DNA of 64,000 bases from Roseomonas haemaphysalidis (GTDB lineage Bacteria; Pseudomonadota; Alphaproteobacteria; Acetobacterales; Acetobacteraceae), in contig NZ_CP061179.1 in NCBI RefSeq assembly GCF_017355405.1, positions 248,001-312,000 on the forward strand, given 5' to 3'. Under the pieces are notes generated by a model, which did not search any database, was not told where the DNA came from, and was given only the letters and a program-made list of their open reading frames with translations. The translations under genes were made by a program, and so were the position numbers. Below, piece by piece: positions 27,618-35,107 of the stretch; the first letter of the stretch is position 1, and every line of letters begins with the position of its first letter.

Positions 27618-28060
27618 GCGATCCCAGCCCCACCGTGCCCTACTGGCACCTCTACACCGACGCGGACGGCGTCAGCCGGCATCGGCGTTGCCACATGACG
27701 GAGTTCGAGCTGAAGTCCATGCAGCCCCCGGCGGCACCGCAATGGCAGGGCCGCAAGCACCATGACGGCATGACCGTGATGGTGACGGTGCAGCCGGTGG
27801 GGTGGCAGGGCGCGTGGCATGAGAACCCATCCCCGCAATGGATCATCCCGCTGTCCGGCCGCTGGTTCGTGGAAGCGATGGATGGCAGCCGCGTGGAAAT
27901 GGGCCCGGGCGAGATTTCCTTCGGCGAGGACCAGGGTTGCCGGGAACGGGATGGCCGCAAGGGCCACCTGTCCGGCACGGTGGGCGACGCGCCGGCGGTC
28001 CTGATGGTGGTGCAGTTCGACAGCCGCCGGGATGCCACCACCCCCTGCCGCTTCGGCTAG
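27614..28060 (+). CDS. cupin-fold protein
   Basis: 148 residues with a single beta-barrel cupin: the segment WHENPSPQWIIPLSGRWFVE carries a histidine near the usual metal-site position, and GPGEISFGEDQGC resembles the second cupin motif. It is likely a metal-binding sensor, isomerase or small-molecule oxygenase. It starts by overlap with the DoxX stop (ATGA) and lies five bases before the SMP-30 gene, so one operon is likely. Confidence 0.72.
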   Translation: MSDPSPTVPYWHLYTDADGVSRHRRCHMTEFELKSMQPPAAPQWQGRKHHDGMTVMVTVQPVGWQGAWHENPSPQWIIPLSGRWFVEAMDGSRVEMGPGEISFGEDQGCRERDGRKGHLSGTVGDAPAVLMVVQFDSRRDATTPCRFG

Positions 28061-28065
28061 CCGCC

Positions 28066-28980
28066 ATGGCCGAGCCCGGCTTCCTGCCGCACGACCCGCG
28101 CTTCCGGAAGCTGGTGCTGGACAACGCGCCGGTGGAAAAGCTGGCCGAAGGGTTCCGCTGGGTGGAGGGGCTGGTGTGGATGGGCGACTGGAACGCCCTC
28201 CTGTTCCAGGACCTGCCGCGTGACCGCACCATGCTGTGGAGCGAGGCCACCGGCCTTTCGGTGTGGCGCCAGCCCTCCGGCAAGGCCAACGGCCAGGCAC
28301 GCGACCGGCAGGGCCGGATCGTGCTGTGCAGCAACCTGGCACGCGCGGTGCAGCGGGTGGAGCATGACGGCAGCCTGACCACCCTGGCCGACCGCTTCGA
28401 GGGTCATCGGCTGAATTCGCCCAACGACGTGGTGGTGCGCTCCGACGGCAGCATCTGGTTCACCGACCCGGTCTATGGCATCGCGAACGACTACGAGGGC
28501 CTGCGGCAGCCCAGCGAGCTGCGCCCGGCCGTGTACCGCCTGCCGGCGGAAGGTGGCCCGCTGGTCAGGGTGTCGGACGCCTTTGATGGCCCGAACGGCC
28601 TCGCCTTCTCGCCCGACGAGCGGCTGCTTTACGTCGCCGAAACGGGTGACCAGACGCGGCTTGACCCGGTGCAGGTGCTGCGGGTGCTGCCTTTGTCGGC
28701 CAATGGCGCGGTGTGCGGCCCGCTCCGGGATTTCCACAAGGTCGACCCCGGCTACACGGATGGCATGGCGGTGGACGAGGACGGGAACATTTGGTCCAGC
28801 GCCGCCGACGGCGTGCATTGCATCGCCCCCGATGGCACGCTGCTGGGGCGCATCCTGCTGCCGGCGCGGGTGTCCAACCTGTGCTTCGGCGGCGGGCCGC
28901 AACGCAACCGGCTGTTCATCGGCGCCTCGCATGCGCTGTACGCGGTGTTCCTGAACCGGCGGGGCGCCACGTGGCCGTGA
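28066..28980 (+). CDS. SMP-30/gluconolactonase-family protein
   Basis: 304 residues forming a six-bladed beta-propeller. EGFRWVEGLVWMGDWNALLF matches the entry strand with the metal-binding glutamate; LNSPNDVVVRSDGSIWFTDP has the conserved N-D and D-P motifs; DGMAVDEDGNIW closes the site. SMP-30 proteins hydrolyse sugar or aldonolactones with a divalent metal. The neighbours (GMC dehydrogenase, cupin, VOC) fit oxidation of a sugar or polyol to a lactone which this enzyme would open, but that is inference. Confidence 0.9.
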   Translation: MAEPGFLPHDPRFRKLVLDNAPVEKLAEGFRWVEGLVWMGDWNALLFQDLPRDRTMLWSEATGLSVWRQPSGKANGQARDRQGRIVLCSNLARAVQRVEHDGSLTTLADRFEGHRLNSPNDVVVRSDGSIWFTDPVYGIANDYEGLRQPSELRPAVYRLPAEGGPLVRVSDAFDGPNGLAFSPDERLLYVAETGDQTRLDPVQVLRVLPLSANGAVCGPLRDFHKVDPGYTDGMAVDEDGNIWSSAADGVHCIAPDGTLLGRILLPARVSNLCFGGGPQRNRLFIGASHALYAVFLNRRGATWP

Positions 28981-29738
28981 GCATCGCCGCCGTTCTGCTG
29001 CGTTGCCCGGACCCGCAGGCCACGGCGGCGTTCTATGCCCGCGCCTTCGGCTGCGGACTCACGGAAGGGCCGGCGTTGCGGCTGGGCAGCCAGCGGCTGC
29101 TGCTCCGCCCGGCGGCGGGCACGGCGCGCCGCGACTTCGCGGGCTTCGAGGCGGGCTTTCAGCATTGCGCCATCGTGGTGCCGGACATGGCGTCGGCGAT
29201 GCGCCACCTGGTTACCGTTCCTGGCTGGACCGCGATCTCCCGCCATGGGCCGGAGCGGCTGCCCCTTTCATCCGGCGGCGCCACGGCCTTCAAGTTCCGC
29301 GACCCGGACGGGCATCCGCTGGAGCTGCTGCAATTCCCGCCGGACGCCGTGCCCCCGGCCTGGCGGGGTGCAACGGCCCTGTTCGCGGGCATCGACCATT
29401 CGGCCATCAGCATCGCCGATACCGCCCGCAGCGTCGCCTTCTACAACACCCTGGGCTTTGTGGCCGACGCCACGCAGCTGAACCATGGCCCGGAACAGGC
29501 ACGGCTGGACGGGCTGGACGAGGCGGTGGTGGAAGTGACCGCCTTGCGGCCCGGCACCGGCGGCCCGCCGCACCTGGAACTGTTGTGCTACCGCCGGCCG
29601 GTGCCGGTGCCCGCCGCCGCCGCGGCGAGCAGTGCGGCGGCCACCGCCGTGCTGCTGCATGGGCAGGAGCAGGCCACGACCGACCCCGATGGACACCGCC
29701 TGTGCCCGGCATCCCCGGACCTCGCCGGAAGTGCCTAG
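28977..29738 (+). CDS. two-module VOC/glyoxalase-family protein
   Basis: About 253 residues made of two VOC modules: the first has IAAVLLRCPDPQATAAFYAR and FKFRDPDGHPLELLQFPP; the second begins IDHSAISIADTARSVAFYNT and has a last strand near DPDGHRLCPA. Double-module proteins include extradiol dioxygenases, lyases and fosmidomycin-type resistance relatives. The GTG start overlaps the SMP-30 stop (GTGA); another GTG six bases upstream is possible. It is the last gene of the DoxX-cupin-SMP-30-VOC operon. Confidence 0.82.
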   Translation: MSIAAVLLRCPDPQATAAFYARAFGCGLTEGPALRLGSQRLLLRPAAGTARRDFAGFEAGFQHCAIVVPDMASAMRHLVTVPGWTAISRHGPERLPLSSGGATAFKFRDPDGHPLELLQFPPDAVPPAWRGATALFAGIDHSAISIADTARSVAFYNTLGFVADATQLNHGPEQARLDGLDEAVVEVTALRPGTGGPPHLELLCYRRPVPVPAAAAASSAAATAVLLHGQEQATTDPDGHRLCPASPDLAGSA

Positions 29739-29808
29739 CACCCGGCCGTCCTTGATCCGTGGCGCTTACGCGCTCCGAAAGGGGGGGGCAGCGAGCCGCC
29801 GAAGGGCA

Positions 29809-30480
29809 TCACTCCCCTGCCCCGTCGGCTGCCAGCAGCGTTTGGGCGCGCCGCAGCACCTCCAGCATGCCGGCGGCGATGGTCGGGTTGGTGTTGACGT
29901 AGACCGGGCTGGGATGCGGCATGGTCAGCATGGCCAGCGCCGGGCGGGTGCTGGACAGCAGCGGCGCCGCCCGCGCCGCGACCCGCCCGGCGAGCAGCAC
30001 CAGCCGCAGCCGTGGCAGGTGGTCGAGCAAGGCCGGCAGTTCCCGCAGGCCGGCCGCCACCTCCGCGGCGCGGGGTGCGCGGTTGCGGGCCCCGGGGGCA
30101 TGCAGGATGCCGGGCACGGCGTTCCACAGCACCGTGTGCTCGCGTGCGATGCCGGCGGCGGCCAGAAAGCGCCGCAGGTTTCGCCCGGTGCCCGTGGCAT
30201 TGTCGCGCGACACAAAGCGAAGTTCGTCTGCGCCCGGTGCCGGGCTTTCCAGCAACACCAGCATGCGGGCGCCGGCGCCGCCGTCCAGCGGATCGAAATG
30301 CGGCATCCGGGGCCAGCGCGGCAGCAGCGCGGCACGATAGGCTTCCAGGCTGCGCATATGTGGCGCGCCCAGCAAGGCTTCCCGCCCGGCCATCGGCACG
30401 GCGGCTGCAGCGTCCGATAGTGGCTCCGGCTGGCCAGGGCTGTTGCTGTGGGAAGCGGTCTTGGAAAGGCGGTGGCCCAT
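29809..30480 (-). CDS. uracil-DNA glycosylase-superfamily protein
   Basis: 223 residues. LVLLESPAPGADELRFVSRD and NLRRFLAAAGIAREHTVLWNAV correspond to the first motif region of the UDG superfamily (bacterial family 4-6 relatives), and MPHPSPVYVN matches the H-P-S-P motif near the C-terminus. The glycosylase removes uracil or related bases in DNA repair. The catalytic water-binding residue cannot be checked without an alignment. Start uncertain: internal Met codons at 30393 and 30357 are possible. It lies divergent from the toxin-antitoxin operon. Confidence 0.72.
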   Translation of the reverse strand: MGHRLSKTASHSNSPGQPEPLSDAAAAVPMAGREALLGAPHMRSLEAYRAALLPRWPRMPHFDPLDGGAGARMLVLLESPAPGADELRFVSRDNATGTGRNLRRFLAAAGIAREHTVLWNAVPGILHAPGARNRAPRAAEVAAGLRELPALLDHLPRLRLVLLAGRVAARAAPLLSSTRPALAMLTMPHPSPVYVNTNPTIAAGMLEVLRRAQTLLAADGAGE

Positions 30481-30542
30481 GCGAAAGGATGTGGGGCCGG
30501 GTCATGTGGGGAAAAGGCATGGGCGCGGGATGCCACAGCCGG

Positions 30543-30578
30543 TTGACCAGCTTGACGAACTTGACAAACCTGACAGGA
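30543..30578 (+). repeat. four 9-bp tandem repeats upstream of the antitoxin
   Basis: Units TTGACCAGC (30543-30551), TTGACGAAC (30552-30560), TTGACAAAC (30561-30569) and CTGACAGGA (30570-30578) run head to tail and end 18 bp before the antitoxin ATG. The pitch of nine bases is close to one helical turn. It resembles an iterated operator for cooperative binding. TTGACA in unit three could also be a -35 element. Confidence 0.55.
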
Positions 30579-30596
30579 ATGCCGAGTTTATCATCC

Positions 30597-31301
30597 ATGA
30601 AGGACGCCGCGACCCAACCCCAGGCGCTTACCCGGCGCGTGCCCGCCAAGCGGACCGGCGGCCGGCCGCTTGCCCTCAAGGCCGGCGACGACGTGGCGGA
30701 GATCCGGGTGCCCCGGGCGCTGTACCGCCATATCGGCAGCATGGGGCAAAGCATCGGGACGGTGATCTCGGGCTTCGCCGATGTCGCGGCCAAGGCGCGG
30801 CGGACCGGCCAAACCATCACCATCACTTACAAGATCACCCCGGATGGCGTGGCCGAGGCGGTCGGCGACGCCGCCGCGCCCCCCCCGGATGGGGACCGGC
30901 TGGATGCCGCCCTGGCGCGGGCCAGGGCGCGCGGCGCGGTCAAGGCGGCCGAGATCCTGCGGGGCCCCGACATGCTGACGGCCCGCGACTTCGGAGCGCT
31001 GATCGGGGCATCGCACGAGACGGTCAACGCCAAGCGGCGGCGGCACGAGCTGCTGGGCCTGGAAGGCACCACCCGCGGCGTGCGGTATCCCGCGTGGCAG
31101 GTGACGGATGCCGGCCTGCCGCTGCCCGGCCTGCCGGATGTGTTCGCCCTGCTGGGCGGCCAGCCCTGGGCCGTGTTCCGCTTTCTTCGTACCGCCCATG
31201 CGGAGCTCGGCGGCATGACGGCGCTGAACGCCCTGAAGGCCGGGCGCCTCGACGCGGTTCTGCAGGTGGCCCGCAACCAGGCCGGCGGCGCCTTCGCCTA
31301 G
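30597..31301 (+). CDS. Xre/MbcA/ParS-type antitoxin of a RES toxin
   Basis: About 234 residues, larger than the usual 130-150 for this family. The middle region has a helix-turn-helix (about 129-165: LTARDFGALIGASHETVNAK), and the C-terminal ~60 residues carry the toxin-binding domain, ending MTALNALKAGRLDAVLQVAR as in MbcA/ParS/Xre antitoxins (DUF2384). The first ~100 residues are unusual, with a basic N-terminus and the strand-like segment TITITYKITPDGVAE. An ATG 18 bp upstream also reads in frame. One base separates its stop from the toxin ATG, so the pair is one operon. It probably represses its own promoter through the upstream repeats. Confidence 0.85.
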   Translation: MKDAATQPQALTRRVPAKRTGGRPLALKAGDDVAEIRVPRALYRHIGSMGQSIGTVISGFADVAAKARRTGQTITITYKITPDGVAEAVGDAAAPPPDGDRLDAALARARARGAVKAAEILRGPDMLTARDFGALIGASHETVNAKRRRHELLGLEGTTRGVRYPAWQVTDAGLPLPGLPDVFALLGGQPWAVFRFLRTAHAELGGMTALNALKAGRLDAVLQVARNQAGGAFA

Positions 31302-31302
31302 C

Positions 31303-31905
31303 ATGCTGCCGCCGATTTTGCCGGGCCCGGCGCTGGCCGGGCGCGCCCTTGTGCTGAAAACCATTCCGGCCGGTGCGGTCTGGCGCCGGATGTTCGAAAC
31401 CCGCTTTCCGGACCCGCTGGGGTGGGGCCATGGCCGGAGCCGGTTCAGCGACCCCACGGGCACAGCCTTCGGCCTGGTGTATCTGGGTGCCACCGCCAAG
31501 GTCGCCTTTGTGGAAACCATTCTGCGCGACCGGGCCGACGGCAGGGGCGAGAGCTGCATTGTCGCCATGGCGGAGATCGCCGCGCGGTCGCTGGCGCGCA
31601 TCCGCCCCACTGTGGCGCTGCGCCTGGTCGACCTCACCGGTGACGGCGGCCTGCGGATGGGCGTGCCGTCGGACGTGGTCGGGGCCAGGGACCAGCGGCT
31701 GGCGCAGGCTTGGTCGGCCGCCTTTCATGCCCATGCCGAGCAACCCGACGGCATCTTCTATCCGTCGCGGCTGAACGAGGACCGCTGCATCGCCGTCTAC
31801 GACCGGGCCGTGCCGAAGCTGCAGGCCGTGGCGTCGGAACCCCTGCTGGATTGCCGCGATGAGCTGGCCACCATCCTGGACGACCTCGGCATCGCCCTCC
31901 GCTGA
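31303..31905 (+). CDS. RES-domain toxin
   Basis: 200 residues of the RES family, whose members break down or phosphorylate-cleave NAD+ in the cell when not neutralised by the cognate Xre antitoxin. The defining residues are visible: Arg in GRSRFSDPTG, Glu in KVAFVETILRD and Ser in FYPSRLNED. VWRRMFETRFP is the conserved opening. Length is in the normal range. It follows the antitoxin directly, the usual order. Whether it is active is untested; no frameshift or stop is seen. Confidence 0.9.
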   Translation: MLPPILPGPALAGRALVLKTIPAGAVWRRMFETRFPDPLGWGHGRSRFSDPTGTAFGLVYLGATAKVAFVETILRDRADGRGESCIVAMAEIAARSLARIRPTVALRLVDLTGDGGLRMGVPSDVVGARDQRLAQAWSAAFHAHAEQPDGIFYPSRLNEDRCIAVYDRAVPKLQAVASEPLLDCRDELATILDDLGIALR

Positions 31906-31969
31906 TAGCGCTGCCGCCCGCGCTCCGGGCCTCGATCGGGCGGCCCCGCCCGGCCTATGATCTCGGGCG

Positions 31970-32827
31970 ATGACCGCCGATGCCCCCGCTACCCCCGACC
32001 ACGTCCGGATCGTGCGCGACGACGCGACGGGCGTGGAGGCGGTCGGCGCCCGCTTCGCCGCGCATGCCTATGACCTGCACCGCCATGACGAATGGCTGGT
32101 CGGCGTCACCGACCATGGGGTGCAGGATTTTCTGTGCCGCGGCGTGCGGCAACGCAGCACCGCCGGCCGGGTGATCTTGATCGAGCCGGGCGAGGCGCAT
32201 GACGGGCAGGCCGGCGCGCCGGGCGGCTTCAGCTACCGCATGCTGTATCTTCCCCAGGCGTGGTTGCGGCACGGCCTGGACCACGCCGCGCGTGGCGCAC
32301 CGGGCTTCGCCGCCTGCCTCCATGACGATCCGGCGCTCGGCGCCGCCATCCGCGCCGCCAGCCTGGCGCTGTTCCAGCCGAACGAGCGGCTGCGGCGCGA
32401 TGCCGCCATGGACGCCGTGCTGCACCTGTTGCGGCCGCATCTGGGCTTGGCCTCCCGCGCGGCGGCGGCGCGGCGCGACAGCCGCGTGGCGGAGCGCGCG
32501 CGGGATTGCCTGCATGCCCTGCTGGCGGAAGACCCCGGCGCGGATGCCCTGGCCCGGGCGGCGGGTGCGGCGGACCGCTTCCACCTGTCCCGCGCGTTTC
32601 GCGCCGCCTTCGGCACCTCGCCGCACGCCTACCTGGTGCAGATCCGCCTGCTCAGGGCGCGGCGGCTGCTGGCGCGCGGGGAACGGCCGGCGGCGGCGGC
32701 CGCCGCCTGCGGCTTCGCGGACCAGAGCCATCTCGGGCGCCGCTTCCGCCGCGCTTACGGCATCACCCCGGCGGCCTACCGCGCGCTGTGCACGGATGTT
32801 CCAGACAGAGCGGCGCAAGGCGGCTGA
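31970..32827 (+). CDS. AraC-family transcriptional regulator
   Basis: 285 residues. The N-terminal cupin-like sensor (HAYDLHRHDEWLVGVTDHGV) is followed by a C-terminal pair of helix-turn-helices (DRFHLSRAFRAAFGTSPHAY; FADQSHLGRRFRRAYGITPA) at about 195-275. The stretch between them is alanine-rich. It is upstream of the DUF2000-like gene by 35 bp on the same strand and probably controls that gene. The inducer is unknown. Confidence 0.93.
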   Translation: MTADAPATPDHVRIVRDDATGVEAVGARFAAHAYDLHRHDEWLVGVTDHGVQDFLCRGVRQRSTAGRVILIEPGEAHDGQAGAPGGFSYRMLYLPQAWLRHGLDHAARGAPGFAACLHDDPALGAAIRAASLALFQPNERLRRDAAMDAVLHLLRPHLGLASRAAAARRDSRVAERARDCLHALLAEDPGADALARAAGAADRFHLSRAFRAAFGTSPHAYLVQIRLLRARRLLARGERPAAAAAACGFADQSHLGRRFRRAYGITPAAYRALCTDVPDRAAQGG

Positions 32828-32862
32828 GATGCCCCCTCAACCCGGGGGGAGGAGCAGCCGGC

Positions 32863-33273
32863 ATGACGTTCGACACCAAGGTGGCGATCCTGGTGCTGCA
32901 GGATCTGGCCGTGTGGCAGAAGCTTAATGTCGCGGCATTCCTGGCCACCGGCATCGCCGGCGCCGCGCCGGAAGCCATGGGCGAGCCCTACGAGGACGCC
33001 GCCGGCCGCCGCCACGCCGCCCTTCTGGGCCAGCCCATGCTGATCCTGGCCGCGACGCCCGAGGTGCTGCAGCGCGCCTTTCGCCAGGCCAACGAGCGGG
33101 GCCTGACACGCGCCGTCTACGTGCGTGCCATGTTCTCCACCGGGCACGATGCCGCCAACCGCGCGGCCTTCGCGGCCGAGCCGGCCGATGCGCCGGACTT
33201 CGTGGGCCTGGCGCTGCGCGGCCCGAAGAAGGATGTGGACAAGGCCACCAAGGGCGCCGCGATGCATCCCTGA
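32863..33273 (+). CDS. DUF2000-like protein
   Basis: 136 residues, starting FDTKVAILVLQDLAVWQKLN and containing AMGEPYEDAAGRRHAALLGQ and VYVRAMFSTGHDAANRAAFA. The layout resembles DUF2000 proteins, small cytoplasmic alpha/beta proteins often encoded next to AraC regulators. GGGAGGAG lies 9-16 bases before the ATG. It follows the AraC gene on the same strand, and the end is close to the next start. No catalytic role is known. Confidence 0.62.
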   Translation: MTFDTKVAILVLQDLAVWQKLNVAAFLATGIAGAAPEAMGEPYEDAAGRRHAALLGQPMLILAATPEVLQRAFRQANERGLTRAVYVRAMFSTGHDAANRAAFAAEPADAPDFVGLALRGPKKDVDKATKGAAMHP

Positions 33274-33313
33274 CGCCGTTTCCCTCCGCGCCACGTCTGG
33301 CTACAAGGCCGCC

Positions 33314-33730
33314 ATGGACAACAGCATGGCCGCCAAGCCCCGCAGCAGCCTCAAGGGCGACCCCTACCGGGCCTTCGAGGCCCTGCCGCCCGAGGTGCGC
33401 GCGGCACTGCGGGAGGCGCTGGTGGACTGGTGCCCGCTGCGCGCCCGCGAATGGCACCTGCACCTCCTGCGGGACCGGCGGCTGAAGCCGGCGCAGGCGG
33501 CATCGTTCCTGGTGCAGACCATCCGTGGGCAGGACCATGCGGAGGTGGCGGCCTTCGCCAAGCTGTGGCCGGCGGGGGCCCCGGCCTACCCGCATCTCGC
33601 GGCCGGGGCCACGCTGCAGCGCTATGCCGGGGCGGCGGGCATTCCCGCGCCCTTGCCTGCGCCAGCGGCGCCCATGCCGGTCAAGGCGCGGGGCAAGAAG
33701 CCCCCCGCGGGCCGCCGCCGCCGGCGCTAG
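33314..33730 (+). CDS. small basic hypothetical protein (DUF6525-like)
   Basis: 138 residues. A conserved-looking core (about 10-80: SSLKGDPYRAFEALPPEVRA and REWHLHLLRDRRLKPAQAAS) resembles short alphaproteobacterial DUF6525 proteins. The C-terminus is proline-rich and ends in a run of arginines, suggesting nucleic-acid contact. It overlaps the convergent oxidoreductase gene by 4 bp at the 3' end. The start has no strong Shine-Dalgarno; an ATG 12 bp later is equally likely. Confidence 0.55.
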   Translation: MDNSMAAKPRSSLKGDPYRAFEALPPEVRAALREALVDWCPLRAREWHLHLLRDRRLKPAQAASFLVQTIRGQDHAEVAAFAKLWPAGAPAYPHLAAGATLQRYAGAAGIPAPLPAPAAPMPVKARGKKPPAGRRRRR

Positions 33731-35097
33731 GACGCCTGTTCCGGCACCGCCACGGTCCGGCGCAGGTTGTGCAGAAAGGAGCCGTCCAGCTCCACCGCGC
33801 TTTCCGGGATCAGCTCGCCCGCCCGCACAGGGGCGCTCAGCGGCTTGTTGGCGGCCAGGTAGAAGGGTGCCAGCCCCGTGGCTTCCGCCGCCGGCAGCAG
33901 CAAGGCGGTGGTGTCGGTCATCACGTGGTGGTGGCCACCCATGTGCAGCACCTCGCCGGCACGAAAGTCGCGGTCGGCGCGTGCCACCATCACCGCATGG
34001 GCGCGCTGCCGGTCGCTGCCGGAGGCTCGGCCATGCGCCACGGCGGACAGCAGCGACAGCGGCGTTTCCAGGCCCATGAAGTGATACGGCAGAAAGATGC
34101 AGGCGTGGCGGCCGTCGCGGCTGACCACGTGACCCTTGCCGCGCAGCATCTCCCACACCTTGCTGTCGCCACACTTCACGATCACGAAGACACCGCCGCC
34201 GAAGCTCACCTCGTCGGTGCGGCGCAGGCAGTTGAACACATCCACCACGCCGGTGCGGTCCAGGATGCCGCCGTGCTCGCGTGGCACGAAGATGTCCGCC
34301 AGCTCGGTGATGCGGCATACCGGGTAGCTCAGCGCGTCGCGGGACGGCAGCAGGCCCGTGGAGTTGGCCACGACGTTCATCTCGCAATAGTCCGGCGTGG
34401 CGCTTTGCGGCAGGTCCGCCAGCAGGGCGGAGCGGCGTGCCAGGGTGGCGGCCACGTCATCCCCCAGCCGCCACGCGCCGGCGAGGCCGGGGGCGTGGCA
34501 GGTGCGGTCCGTCCAGGTGAGGTCGCCGCTGTCGTGGTCGAACACGAAATCGTATTCGCTGGACTTGCCGGCGGCCACCACCTCGAACCCCAGCAGCCGT
34601 GCCCAGGTGACGAGGCCGATCAGGTTGGCGGGCTGGTCGCCCTCCGCCGTGGTGTAGACGACGCCCCGGCGCAGCGCGAGCTGGTTGAGCTGCGGGCCGA
34701 CCACGGAATCCACCTCCTTGCTCACCATGGCCACGTGCACGCCGCGCCCGATCGCCTCGGCGGCGATGCGCCCGCCGGCTTCCGGCTGGCCGGTGGCTTC
34801 CACCAGGATGTCGAGCGGGGTTTGCGCCAGCAGCGCGGCGTCCGCCACCACGGCGATGCCCTCGCCCAGCGCGGCGACCCCGGCCGCGTCATGGCACAGC
34901 ACGCCGCCGGGGATGCCAAGCTCGTCCAGCAGCCGCAGCACCCGCTGCGGGTCGAGGTCGCACAGCGCGGCGACCCGCAGGTTCGGCACGGCGCCGATCT
35001 GCGACAGCAGCGAGCGGCTGAACTCGCCCCCCGCCCCCGTCACCCCCACGCGAAAGCGCCGGTCGCCGAGGTCGCGGAACAGGATATCGAAGTTCAT
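33727..35097 (-). CDS. NAD(P)-dependent oxidoreductase with C-terminal SAF domain
   Basis: 456 residues related to homoserine-dehydrogenase-like proteins of the COG4091 type. The Rossmann part is RFRVGVTGAGGEFSRSLLSQ with LDILVEATGQPEAGGRIAAE and HVAMVSKEVDSVVG. The C-terminal ~100 residues form an SAF domain (TGLAPFYLAANKPLSAPVRA and ELIPESAVELDGSFLHNLRR), also seen in flagellar and sialic-acid proteins. Start MNFDILF is preferred over Met codons further up. It is the last gene of a six-gene operon for an unknown organic or sugar acid, with 10 bp to the preceding dehydratase. Function likely oxidation or lyase-type step on a C4-C6 acid; the substrate is inference. Confidence 0.78.
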   Translation of the reverse strand: MNFDILFRDLGDRRFRVGVTGAGGEFSRSLLSQIGAVPNLRVAALCDLDPQRVLRLLDELGIPGGVLCHDAAGVAALGEGIAVVADAALLAQTPLDILVEATGQPEAGGRIAAEAIGRGVHVAMVSKEVDSVVGPQLNQLALRRGVVYTTAEGDQPANLIGLVTWARLLGFEVVAAGKSSEYDFVFDHDSGDLTWTDRTCHAPGLAGAWRLGDDVAATLARRSALLADLPQSATPDYCEMNVVANSTGLLPSRDALSYPVCRITELADIFVPREHGGILDRTGVVDVFNCLRRTDEVSFGGGVFVIVKCGDSKVWEMLRGKGHVVSRDGRHACIFLPYHFMGLETPLSLLSAVAHGRASGSDRQRAHAVMVARADRDFRAGEVLHMGGHHHVMTDTTALLLPAAEATGLAPFYLAANKPLSAPVRAGELIPESAVELDGSFLHNLRRTVAVPEQAS

Positions 35098-35107
35098 GGG
35101 CTGGGCC

